This document shows, piece by piece, positions 53,553 to 62,170 of a DNA stretch of 64,000 nucleotides (positions are counted from its first letter, which is position 1; the number at the start of each line of letters is the position of its first letter). Below the pieces are notes generated by a model. The model had not been told where the DNA came from, searched no databases, and saw only the letters and a list, made by a program, of their open reading frames with translations. A program made the translations under genes and the position numbers. The DNA comes from Limnohabitans sp. JirII-31 (GTDB lineage: Bacteria > Pseudomonadota > Gammaproteobacteria > Burkholderiales > Burkholderiaceae_C). Location: NCBI RefSeq assembly GCF_002778315.1, contig NZ_NESA01000010.1, forward strand, positions 62,001-126,000. Reading direction: 5' to 3'.

Positions 53553-54469
53553 GAGTATTTTTGACAGGTGCATCTGGGTTTGTTGGCTCATTTTTCTTGA
53601 GAGAGATACTTGCTTCTGGTGAGCATGATGTGGCTGTTCTTCTGAGGGCACCGGAGAGAGCTGTGCGTATAGTCGACGTTCTTAACCAAACAAATATCAT
53701 TCGTGGCGATCTCAATAATCAAAAAAACTTTGAAAAAGAAGTAAAAAAGTTTAAGCCAGAGGCATTCGTGCACTTGGCTTGGAATGGTGTTATGGGGCGC
53801 GATAGAAACGCAATAATCCAATGGCGTAATATTACAGCGACACTTGAATTAGTAGAAATGGCTTCAAAGGTCGGTGCAAAAGACTGGATTGGGCTTGGCT
53901 CTCAAGCTGAATATGGGCCTTGCCAAAATAAAATAGATGAGAAAGAAAAAACAAGCCCAACTACCTTATATGGCGTATCAAAACTAGCAGCATGCAATCT
54001 CAGTGAGCGCTTATGTCAAGAGCTCGGTTTAAGGCATGCTTGGTTGAGATTGTTTTCATCGTTTGGCCCCAATGACAATTCTGATTGGCTGATTCCGTAC
54101 CTAATAAAAACGTTGTTTGCAAATGGAAAACCACGGTTAACAAATGCAGAACAGCTTTGGGATTATATTTATGTTGAGGATGTCGCTTCAGCTATTGCAG
54201 CTGTATTAAAAAGTAGTGCGGCTACAGGGGTTTTTAATCTTGGTTCTGGCCGTGCGCTAAGTTTAAGAGCAATGATTGAAAAAATTAGAAATCTCATTAA
54301 TCAAGATTTGCCCTTAGGTTTTGGCGAAGTAGCATACCGATCGGATCAGGTTATGCATTTAGAGGCCAACATAGAGCGATTAAAATTACTAGCTGGTTGG
54401 TCGCCCAAGTTCGATTTCGACACAGGTATAGAAAGAACTGTTGATTGGTATTCAAAGCATAAATCATGA
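53549..54469 (+). CDS. NAD-dependent epimerase/dehydratase (probable nucleotide-sugar 4-reductase)
   Basis: 306 residues. Nucleotide motif FLTGASGFVGSFFLREIL at the N-terminus; HLAWNG, GLGSQAEYG and the catalytic pair in LYGVSKLAACNL; LWDYIYVEDVASAIAAVL. The extended short-chain fold fits a nucleotide-sugar ketoreductase. Start and stop both overlap neighbours by 4 bp (ATGA), so it is locked to the methyltransferase and transketolase genes. The likely job is reduction of the methylated 4-keto sugar, inferred from context. Confidence 0.83.
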   Translation: MRVFLTGASGFVGSFFLREILASGEHDVAVLLRAPERAVRIVDVLNQTNIIRGDLNNQKNFEKEVKKFKPEAFVHLAWNGVMGRDRNAIIQWRNITATLELVEMASKVGAKDWIGLGSQAEYGPCQNKIDEKEKTSPTTLYGVSKLAACNLSERLCQELGLRHAWLRLFSSFGPNDNSDWLIPYLIKTLFANGKPRLTNAEQLWDYIYVEDVASAIAAVLKSSAATGVFNLGSGRALSLRAMIEKIRNLINQDLPLGFGEVAYRSDQVMHLEANIERLKLLAGWSPKFDFDTGIERTVDWYSKHKS

Positions 54470-55281
54470 ACATGACAACCATAGAGCTATCAAAACAAAT
54501 CCGAATCAATGTGTTAAGGATGACTCATAATGCAAAAGCATCCCATGTAGGCTCATGTTTATCAATCGCAGATATTGTCGGGGTCTTATATGGGGCATCC
54601 CTTAATCTAAGACCTGAAGAGCCGAATTGGACGGAGCGCGATAGATTCATATTAAGTAAAGGGCATGCTGGGGCCGCTATTTATGCCGCGCTAGCGCTCA
54701 AGGGATTCATGCCACTAGAGAGGCTTGAGACCTACGGACATGATGAATCACAATTAATGGCTCATATAAGTCACAAAATTCCAGGTGTTGAATTTTCTAC
54801 AGGGTCACTGGGGCACGGTTTACCGTTTGCTACAGGCAAAGCTTTGGCAGCGAAAAACCAAGGCTCAAAATGGAAAGTGTTTGCTTTACTGAGCGATGGC
54901 GAATTAGATGAGGGTAGTAATTGGGAATCATTTATGTTTGCTGCTCATCACGCCCTAGATAACCTGATTGCAATCATTGACTATAACAAATTGCAAAGCC
55001 TTGCTACAGTTGCTAAAACACTTGGACTAGAGCCATTAGAGAAGAAATTGCATTCATTTGGATGGGCGGTGAAACAAGTAGACGGTAATAATCATGACCA
55101 ACTTAATTTAGCATTGAGTAGTTTGCCTTGGGAAGCGGGTAAACCGTGCGTACTAATTGCGCACACAGTAAAAGGTAAGGGTGTTAGCTTTATGGAAAAT
55201 AAAGTTGAATGGCATTATCGCAGTCCTAATAAAGAACAGCTGGCCGCGGCAATAGCGGAGTTGGAGTTGAATCATGCGTAA
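54466..55281 (+). CDS. Transketolase, N-terminal (TPP-binding) subunit
   Basis: 271 residues. It carries the thiamine diphosphate half: SHVGSCLSIADIVGVLY, LSKGHAGAAIYAALALKG, STGSLGHGLPFATGKALA and the TPP motif ALLSDGELDEGSNWE ending near LIAIIDYNK. Split transketolases, with N and C halves as separate chains, occur in archaea, some bacteria and several polysaccharide clusters. The substrate lysine and histidine motifs (KGHA, GHG) are present. It is unlikely to serve central metabolism here; a role in making or attaching a two-carbon ketol unit is inferred. Confidence 0.88.
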   Translation: MNMTTIELSKQIRINVLRMTHNAKASHVGSCLSIADIVGVLYGASLNLRPEEPNWTERDRFILSKGHAGAAIYAALALKGFMPLERLETYGHDESQLMAHISHKIPGVEFSTGSLGHGLPFATGKALAAKNQGSKWKVFALLSDGELDEGSNWESFMFAAHHALDNLIAIIDYNKLQSLATVAKTLGLEPLEKKLHSFGWAVKQVDGNNHDQLNLALSSLPWEAGKPCVLIAHTVKGKGVSFMENKVEWHYRSPNKEQLAAAIAELELNHA

Positions 55282-56167
55282 TGCTTTTGTGGAGGAGTTA
55301 GTCAGTTACGCTTCCGAAAATAGTAAAGTAGCCTTGGTTGTGGGGGATTTAGGATATTCAGTTGTTGAACCATTTGCTGACCGTTTTCCAGAACGCTTCA
55401 TTAATGCCGGTGTTGCCGAACAAAATATGATGGGATTGGCTGCCGGGATGGCGTCGGAGGGCTATCATGTGTTCGTTTATTCAATTGCAAACTTCCCTAC
55501 TTTTCGCTGCGCAGAGCAGATTCGCAATGACGTTGATTATCACAAATTGCCAGTAACAGTGGTGTCAGTTGGGGGCGGCCTAGCTTACGGCAATATGGGA
55601 TATTCGCACCATGCCATACAAGATTATGGACTCATGCGCATGTTTCCAAATATGCTTATAGCTGCACCAGGTGATCCCATGGAGGTAAGGGCGTGTATGC
55701 GCTACTTGTCAGCTAATCCGCAAACGTCATATTTGCGACTCGGTAAAGCTGGCGAGCATTGTTTGCATCCCAATGTACCAAATATTGAGCCTGGTTACTG
55801 GTTGAATATAAAAAACGGAGATGATAGCTGCCAGACTTTACTTACGACAGGTGCAGTATTAGGAATGGCAGAGAAGTGGTTATCATCATCTAGATATCAA
55901 GGCTTTGCACTTCACTCTATGCCTCTTTGGAGCATGGCTACTAAATTAAAGCAAGCGAGGCAGCTTGCACACTGGAAATCAGTTATTACAATTGAAGATC
56001 ATCTGGCAGACTGTGGATTTGGTTCATGGTTAAGAGAATCATTGGAAGATTCACCTCAATTCATGAGTAGAGTAATAGTTAGAGCACTAGATTCTAAAGT
56101 ATGTGGGATGGTAGGAACTCAGAGTATGCTTAACGAACTAGGTGGTCTTTCAATGGTGAAGGAATGA
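55274..56167 (+). CDS. Transketolase, C-terminal subunit
   Basis: 297 residues. The pyrimidine-binding half has RFINAGVAEQNMMGLAAGMA (the catalytic glutamate that activates TPP), YSHHAIQDYGLMRMFPNM and TSYLRLGKAGE. The C-terminal third (about 190-297) has VITIEDHLADCGFGSWL. It overlaps the N-terminal subunit gene by 8 bp and the flippase gene by 4 bp. Together the two chains total about 568 residues, shorter than the roughly 660 of a one-piece transketolase. Confidence 0.88.
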   Translation: MRNAFVEELVSYASENSKVALVVGDLGYSVVEPFADRFPERFINAGVAEQNMMGLAAGMASEGYHVFVYSIANFPTFRCAEQIRNDVDYHKLPVTVVSVGGGLAYGNMGYSHHAIQDYGLMRMFPNMLIAAPGDPMEVRACMRYLSANPQTSYLRLGKAGEHCLHPNVPNIEPGYWLNIKNGDDSCQTLLTTGAVLGMAEKWLSSSRYQGFALHSMPLWSMATKLKQARQLAHWKSVITIEDHLADCGFGSWLRESLEDSPQFMSRVIVRALDSKVCGMVGTQSMLNELGGLSMVKE

Positions 56168-57534
56168 TGAATTTAGTGTCATTGAAGTTATGGCAATTCT
56201 TGAATAAGCTAGGTGTCGACAGACCTATTTTTTTTACGATATTGGCACGAGGATGGGGTGCTGGAGCTGGACTGTTAACAATATTTTTTCTTGCCAAGTT
56301 TATTTCCCCTGAAGAACAAGGGTATTACTACACTTTTAATAGTATTATTGCATTGCAAGTATTTGCTGAGCTAGGATTAAATTATGCCATCGTTCAGTTT
56401 GCTAGTCATGAAATGGCCCACCTTACATGGTCAACGGATGGACGTTTGTTAGGGGATCCTAAATCTAAACGGCGTTTGCAGTCGTTAGTGCACTTTACAC
56501 TCATCTGGTTTAGTGTAGCGGGTCTTTTATTGATCGCAATACTACTGCCCCTAGGGCTTTATTTCTTCGGTGTAATTTCAAGCCAAAACTCATCCGATAT
56601 GGCTATTGCCGCGCCATGGATCTTTGTAGTAGTCTTCGCATCAATAAATTTAATCATTACCGCAGCAGTTGCAGTACTTGAGGGTTGTGGAAAAGTCGAA
56701 GAAATGGCTATTTTACGACTTGCCCAGACGATTTCATCCTCTGTCCTTGTCTGGACTGTTCTGAGCCTTGGCGGCCATTTATATGCATTGGTGGCAAATA
56801 GTTTGATCGTGACGTTACTAGGTATTGTATGGTTGTGGGGTAACTATAAAACATTTTTCAAGGATCTTTTAGTACACCGTTCAGAATTGACAGGAATGAA
56901 TTGGCGCAATGAAATTTGGCCTTTTCAGTGGCGCATAGCGATCAGTTGGATGAGTGGATATCTTTCTTTTCAAATTTTTAATCCTTTGCTTTTCGCTACT
57001 TATGGACCTGTAGTTGCCGGCAGAATGGGTATGAGTCTACAAATTGTAGGCGCTATGAATGGACTAGCTATAACTTGGATAACGACAAAGACACCGACTT
57101 ACGGTAAATTAATCGCACAAAAAGAGTTAAAAAAGCTAGATTCTTTATTCAATCGAGGTCTGAAGCAATCATTCTTAACGCTTTTTGCCGGTGTGAGCCT
57201 GGGTTTAACCTTGCTTTGGTATTTAGAAACATTCGTCCCAAGGTATTCAGAACGTATTCTGCCGTTTAACTTAATGACTTGTTTATGTATTGCAGCTCTA
57301 GCTAATCATGTTTCAGGGGCCCAGGGAGCGTATCTGCGTTCGTACAAAAAAGATCCACTCATGCCCCTTTCGGTAATTAGTGGCGTGGCTATTTCGATTC
57401 TCTCGGCAATATCAATTCCAAGATATGGTGCTGATGGTGCAGTAATTTCCTATTTGTTTGTCGTGCTCGTTATTGGATTAATTTTCGGGACATTAATCTT
57501 CGTTAAAAAAAGATATGAATATAGCCATGAATAA
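56164..57534 (+). CDS. wzx: Wzx-type polysaccharide flippase
   Basis: 456 residues with about 12 membrane helices and few charged stretches. It belongs to the MATE/MOP-like polysaccharide transporter group (LTIFFLAKFISPEEQGYYYTF near the N-terminus). It should flip the undecaprenyl-linked repeat unit to the periplasm. It overlaps the transketolase gene by 4 bp and the next glycosyltransferase by 20 bp. Low identity is normal for this family, so the call rests on topology and position. Confidence 0.83.
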   Translation: MMNLVSLKLWQFLNKLGVDRPIFFTILARGWGAGAGLLTIFFLAKFISPEEQGYYYTFNSIIALQVFAELGLNYAIVQFASHEMAHLTWSTDGRLLGDPKSKRRLQSLVHFTLIWFSVAGLLLIAILLPLGLYFFGVISSQNSSDMAIAAPWIFVVVFASINLIITAAVAVLEGCGKVEEMAILRLAQTISSSVLVWTVLSLGGHLYALVANSLIVTLLGIVWLWGNYKTFFKDLLVHRSELTGMNWRNEIWPFQWRIAISWMSGYLSFQIFNPLLFATYGPVVAGRMGMSLQIVGAMNGLAITWITTKTPTYGKLIAQKELKKLDSLFNRGLKQSFLTLFAGVSLGLTLLWYLETFVPRYSERILPFNLMTCLCIAALANHVSGAQGAYLRSYKKDPLMPLSVISGVAISILSAISIPRYGADGAVISYLFVVLVIGLIFGTLIFVKKRYEYSHE

Positions 57535-58531
57535 AGAAATTTTCTTGACAATTGGTATTCCAACTTTTCTTAGAGAAAAGAGTTTAACTGAACTGTTGAT
57601 GAATATTTCAGTTTGTATTCCCTATGAAAATTGTGAAGTTTTAATAATTAATAATGGCCCGCATCTGGATATATCTATTTGTATGGAAAATCTTATTAAG
57701 TCTGGCTACGTTGTGACGATTATTAATAACAAAAAAAATTGTGGTGGACAAGAAAACGTTATTCGTATTTATGAAAATGCCTTGGGTGAGTATGTCTGGT
57801 TTTTAGGTGACGATGATCGCTTGTACCCTGATTCAATTTCAAACATAATAGAATCCTTGATAGCTAATCCATGTGATTGTTTGCTTTTCGACTCTGATGC
57901 GGGAGATCATCCAGAGCTGAATTTAAAGCAAGGCTATTACAATTCAAATACCATATTTTGTGGATCGATACCGCTTAGAAAGTTAATGTTTGCCCCCTTG
58001 GCGATAATTCGTTCAGAAAGCATTACCCAAGCACTTCCGTATGCTCGATTAAGCCTTGGGTGCTTTGCCCCCCAACTATTGCTTATTTTATTAAGTAATA
58101 TCAATAGCTTTTTCTATTTAAAAAGAAAGACTATCATGTGTGAGATGGCGAATATTAGTATCGGTCAAAGATTGTCTATACTTCCAGTTTTTCTTGGAAT
58201 TGGATATTTACAAAATATTAATATAGAAAAACCGACAAAAAAAATGTTAGGAAAATTAATCCGCAATGAATGGAGATATTATTTAAGGCCAAGAGGTGTT
58301 ATTATCTCGTTAATTGTCGCTAAATTACAGGGGTCTCCGGAGTCAGTTTTGAAATTCTCTCAAGCAGGATTCCGCAACTATCCGGTATGGCTTGCTATGG
58401 TGTTTCCGATACCATTAATCATGATCGCAATATTGCCTAAAGTCATCATTAAATTTATATATGATTTTGCTGCTAAGGTCCTAAAGAAAAAGACAGGATA
58501 TCTAAGTTATTACTCCTCTGATAGAATATAG
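57515..58531 (+). CDS. Family 2 glycosyltransferase
   Basis: 338 residues. GT-A fold: LTIGIPTFLREKSLTELL at the N-terminus and the metal-binding DxD-type motif in VWFLGDDDRLYPDSI near residue 95. The C-terminal part (about 285-330) is hydrophobic and may associate with the membrane. It inverts a nucleotide sugar onto the repeat unit; donor unknown. An ATG at 57527 is an equally plausible start. Very AT-rich. Confidence 0.85.
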   Translation: MNIAMNKEIFLTIGIPTFLREKSLTELLMNISVCIPYENCEVLIINNGPHLDISICMENLIKSGYVVTIINNKKNCGGQENVIRIYENALGEYVWFLGDDDRLYPDSISNIIESLIANPCDCLLFDSDAGDHPELNLKQGYYNSNTIFCGSIPLRKLMFAPLAIIRSESITQALPYARLSLGCFAPQLLLILLSNINSFFYLKRKTIMCEMANISIGQRLSILPVFLGIGYLQNINIEKPTKKMLGKLIRNEWRYYLRPRGVIISLIVAKLQGSPESVLKFSQAGFRNYPVWLAMVFPIPLIMIAILPKVIIKFIYDFAAKVLKKKTGYLSYYSSDRI

Positions 58532-58557
58532 TACATATATTGAATCTATAATAAAAT

Positions 58558-59778
58558 ATGAAACTTAAGAATTTTGACATTCTTATTTTTATACCAGTAA
58601 TGCTGTTGCTTAGCAGTCAGACTATTGGCGAGCATTTATATATATCGCACTTTATACTTTTAATATTATTGCTCGGGGCCTTTTTCAAAGCTCTCATAAA
58701 TAGAAAGCTTGCTTTACCAGCCGTTTTCACAGCATGGACGTTACTTTTTATCGCATCAATAATATTTTCATTGTGGGCTAATAGTGATTTTCAGGCGTTA
58801 AAGTATTCAAGTCAGATTCTTGTATTTTACTGTGCTGTTTTTTTTAGTTTTTTTAGACTGACGAATTACGGTGAAATAAGATCACTCTTGCATGCGTTAA
58901 GTATTGGGCTCGGATTCAATGCCATTGCTGGAGCAATTCAGACGTTTATATGGATTGCAGAAAATGGATTTGTATTGATCGCCGCGGGTGATTGGTTTAG
59001 AGTTAAGGGCTTGTGCGGATCACCCACAGATTACGTAATGCAATTAATCGCCGGGTTTTTTCTTAGTGAGTTTTTCTCTAATAGATTTGTCCGAAGCTTT
59101 GTGAAAACCTTTTACGTTGTTCTTTTAGCGTTAAGTATGTCGAGGAGTGCGCTGCTTGTATTAATATTAACATCGATAATTTACATATTTGGTTTGAACT
59201 TTAATCGATATCGAATACTTTCAATTTCCGCAATAATTTCAGCAATAATTTCTGCTTTTATATTATCTGATGCCGACCCACTGATTCTTCAGAGAATCAT
59301 GGATATCGGAGATAATGATTTAAATAGTAGGCGTTTCGTGGTTATTGATGATGTGATTCAGAAATCTTTCTCAGGGTTTTGGGTGTCTATGTTTGGCAAT
59401 GGATATGGAACGTATCAATTTTATAATCCTATTGCAGACGAGGTTTTTACTAATACACATAATATTTATTTGCATATTCTTTATTCTGGTGGAGTGATTG
59501 GTCTTGGTTCTTTTCTTGCTACTTTTATAGTTCTATTCGTTTATGCTATGAAATTTCGCATTGCAATGTTGAGACAACCTATTTCAAGTGAGCTACAGCG
59601 GTTTTCTTTCGCATCGCTGATATTGTTTTTTTCGGTATTACTAATAGGCAACGTAGAGACAAACATAGCGAGTGTTGGTACCGGTTGGTTGGTTGGAATG
59701 ATATTTGGTATACCTTTGGTAATTCGTCGTGTAAGCCGTCAGTATTACTCAGTATTGAAGCCTGAAGTAGCAGCATGA
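58558..59778 (+). CDS. wzy: Wzy-type O-antigen/EPS polymerase
   Basis: 406 residues with about ten membrane helices and a larger periplasmic loop after residue 240 carrying NGYGTYQFYNPIADEVFTNT then HNIYLHILYSGGV, the Wzy_C/O-antigen ligase-type motif. It sits among glycosyltransferase genes downstream of Wzx. With a PCP-1 partner (the Wzz-like protein) it would polymerise repeat units. The alternative, a WaaL-type ligase, is less likely in this setting. Confidence 0.8.
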   Translation: MKLKNFDILIFIPVMLLLSSQTIGEHLYISHFILLILLLGAFFKALINRKLALPAVFTAWTLLFIASIIFSLWANSDFQALKYSSQILVFYCAVFFSFFRLTNYGEIRSLLHALSIGLGFNAIAGAIQTFIWIAENGFVLIAAGDWFRVKGLCGSPTDYVMQLIAGFFLSEFFSNRFVRSFVKTFYVVLLALSMSRSALLVLILTSIIYIFGLNFNRYRILSISAIISAIISAFILSDADPLILQRIMDIGDNDLNSRRFVVIDDVIQKSFSGFWVSMFGNGYGTYQFYNPIADEVFTNTHNIYLHILYSGGVIGLGSFLATFIVLFVYAMKFRIAMLRQPISSELQRFSFASLILFFSVLLIGNVETNIASVGTGWLVGMIFGIPLVIRRVSRQYYSVLKPEVAA

Positions 59779-59845
59779 AGTGCGAGAAAATTGAAAATCC
59801 GAGTATTTTTTATTTTGAAATGAATTCTTATTTAAGAGGTTATTC

Positions 59846-61063
59846 ATGCATATATTAATTATAACTGATGGGATTTATCCATTTTCAATGGGTGGCTCGC
59901 ATCGTCTTGTATATGAACACTGCAAGGTTTTATGTTCAATGGGACATCAGGTCACATGCATCGTGCCTGAAATTAGCAGAAAATCAAATTTTTTCATTAA
60001 TGAAGGTGAATTGAGTACGGTTAAAGACTTTAAAATAATTAGATTTCCTATAAATGAAACAAATCTCTTTACTAAGCTTAAATCGCATTTTTGTAATTAT
60101 CTTGCCCCAGTGGAGGCGTTAATCAGCACGAAAAGTATTGATGTTATCAACGTTCAATATCTACCAGCCCTTTTCTCATTGCGTAAATTTTTTAAAAATA
60201 ATGTAATCCACTATACTTTTCATGGGCCATGGGCTGGCGAGTTCAGCTTGAGTTTTATAGGAAGATTTGAAGGTAAAAATAAACTTATAAATATATTCAT
60301 GAAAAATATATTTAGTCCAATTATGTACTGGATAGTTTTTTCTTTAGAAAAATATCTTTTGCAAAAATGCTCAAAGTTTATGGTTTTGAGTAATTATACA
60401 AAAAATATTTTAAGTGAAAAGTATAATATTAAAAAAAATTCTATTGAAATTATTCCGGCTGGGGTGGACGGCGATAAATTTTTCCCAGTATATGATTCTG
60501 ATTTTAGATCAAGCATTAATTCTGGTAAGAGTATAGTTTTTCTAACGGTAAGACGACTAGAAAAAAGAATGGGCTTGGATATCCTAATCAGCGCATGTGC
60601 AATTTTAAAAAAAGATTACGATGACTTCATTCTATTAATTGGTGGTCAGGGGGTGCAAATGAGTTATCTTTCTAATTTAATTACTAAATTAGGACTCGAA
60701 AATAATGTAAAGATGCTAGGATTTATTCCTGAAAATACTTTAAATAAGTATCTTTCATCTTCGGATTTGTTTATTCTTCCATCGCGTGATTTAGAAGGTT
60801 TTGGCCTTGTCGTACTAGAGTCCATGGCCTGTGGTACACCGATACTTGTTTCTCCTGAGGGAGGGCCGCCAGAGGTCGTTGCACTCTTTGACCAAGAAAT
60901 GGTTTTGGCGGATTTGAATCCAGTAACAATTTCTAATAAGCTTAAAGATTTGATTTATTCTAATAAATTAAATGATGAGTATTCAAAAAAATGCATTAAT
61001 TTTGTTTCGGAGCGCTATTCTTGGAAGAGGTATTCAGGTGATTATATTAATTGGATAACTTAA
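59846..61063 (+). CDS. Family 4 glycosyltransferase (first)
   Basis: 405 residues, GT-B fold. N-terminal ITDGIYPFSMGGSHRLVYEH is the acceptor-side glycine loop; the donor domain has FLTVRRLEKRMGLDILISA, LIGGQGVQMSYL and the retaining E-x7-E motif in SRDLEGFGLVVLESMACGTP. It is extremely AT-rich (12 of 60 bases G or C at 60301-60360). It starts after TTAAGAGGTTATTC. Donor sugar unknown. Confidence 0.88.
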   Translation: MHILIITDGIYPFSMGGSHRLVYEHCKVLCSMGHQVTCIVPEISRKSNFFINEGELSTVKDFKIIRFPINETNLFTKLKSHFCNYLAPVEALISTKSIDVINVQYLPALFSLRKFFKNNVIHYTFHGPWAGEFSLSFIGRFEGKNKLINIFMKNIFSPIMYWIVFSLEKYLLQKCSKFMVLSNYTKNILSEKYNIKKNSIEIIPAGVDGDKFFPVYDSDFRSSINSGKSIVFLTVRRLEKRMGLDILISACAILKKDYDDFILLIGGQGVQMSYLSNLITKLGLENNVKMLGFIPENTLNKYLSSSDLFILPSRDLEGFGLVVLESMACGTPILVSPEGGPPEVVALFDQEMVLADLNPVTISNKLKDLIYSNKLNDEYSKKCINFVSERYSWKRYSGDYINWIT

Positions 61064-61102
61064 TAAGAATGTGTAGAATTTTTCAAATTTAAAAATTCAG
61101 CA

Positions 61103-62098
61103 ATGAAAATGAAACATCCTCGAGTAGTTTTTTATCCTGCAATTCACGGCGATGGAATTGGCACTTATATTGAAGGTATTCGTGGCATTTTAAAAGTGGA
61201 TATTCTGGATGGGCCAGGTAGTATCCTCTCATTGAAAACTTTTTTTTGCCCTGTTCCGACTGGATATGATATCGTTCACGTACCTAATTTTTTGGTTCCT
61301 TTTCTGAAAAGAAAGTCAAAGGTTGTTTGTACGATTCAGGATATTATTCCAATTCTAAAGTGTGGCAATCTTAGTTTGCTAAAACGTGCGTACATGTTCT
61401 TGAGAATTTGGTGGTCATTATATTATAGTGATCATATAATATTCACATCTGAAAACACGCGGAATGACGTCCTTCGAATATTTCGAAAAGTGGGGCCTTA
61501 TAGTATCATTCCGCTATCTATGGATTCCCCTTTGATTTTTAATAATGCTCCAGAGTCTCTACTTACTTTTAGTTATTGTTTTTCAGTAGGCCGTCGCAGA
61601 AATCATAAAAATACTGAAGGGATCATACGATCTTTCGCTAAGGCTGCACCACTGACGTCATTACATCTTGTTTTCGGGGGAAAAGAGGATATTGAAGATT
61701 CTAGATGGAGATCACTAGCGGATGAGCTAGGAATCAAAGACAGGGTTCATTTTTCTGGCTTTCTAAGTTCAATAGAGTTGGCCACTTATTATGCCAATGC
61801 TTCTTCGTTACTATTTCCTTCTCTTTATGAGGGATTCGGGCTTCCTATTCTCGAAGCTATGAGTTATGGATGCCCAGTAATTACTTCTAAAACTTCATCA
61901 ATGCCCGAAGTTGCAGGCGGAGCTGCCATTCTTGTTGATCCATTAAATTATGATGAGATCGCTGAGTCTATAGTGTTAATTGAAAAGGATTCGGTTTTAC
62001 GCGCTAAATTGATTTCATTAGGATTTGAAAATTGCAAGAAATATTCTTGGGAGAAGGTGGCGGAAGCGACTTCTTTTGTGTATCGTAATATTTCTTAA
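61103..62098 (+). CDS. Family 4 glycosyltransferase (second)
   Basis: 331 residues, a compact GT-B enzyme. PAIHGDGIGTYIEGIRG at the N-terminus; FSVGRRRNHKNTEGIIRSFA and the EGFGLPILEAMSYGCPVI motif (retaining glutamates) in the donor domain. Mannosyltransferase-like spacing suggests a GDP-sugar donor, possibly GDP-D-rhamnose, but this is a guess. Two ATGs (61103 and 61109) are possible starts. Confidence 0.87.
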   Translation: MKMKHPRVVFYPAIHGDGIGTYIEGIRGILKVDILDGPGSILSLKTFFCPVPTGYDIVHVPNFLVPFLKRKSKVVCTIQDIIPILKCGNLSLLKRAYMFLRIWWSLYYSDHIIFTSENTRNDVLRIFRKVGPYSIIPLSMDSPLIFNNAPESLLTFSYCFSVGRRRNHKNTEGIIRSFAKAAPLTSLHLVFGGKEDIEDSRWRSLADELGIKDRVHFSGFLSSIELATYYANASSLLFPSLYEGFGLPILEAMSYGCPVITSKTSSMPEVAGGAAILVDPLNYDEIAESIVLIEKDSVLRAKLISLGFENCKKYSWEKVAEATSFVYRNIS

Positions 62099-62170
62099 AT
62101 GATGTAGAAATAAAACACCATCTTTAAATTTAAAAAATCATTTTGTAAACGTTTGACATAAAGTGTATCT

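Noticed and set aside
54466-56167. Transketolase broken by a frameshift
   Set aside because: Both halves have their own start, complete motifs and natural ends, and split transketolases are an established form.
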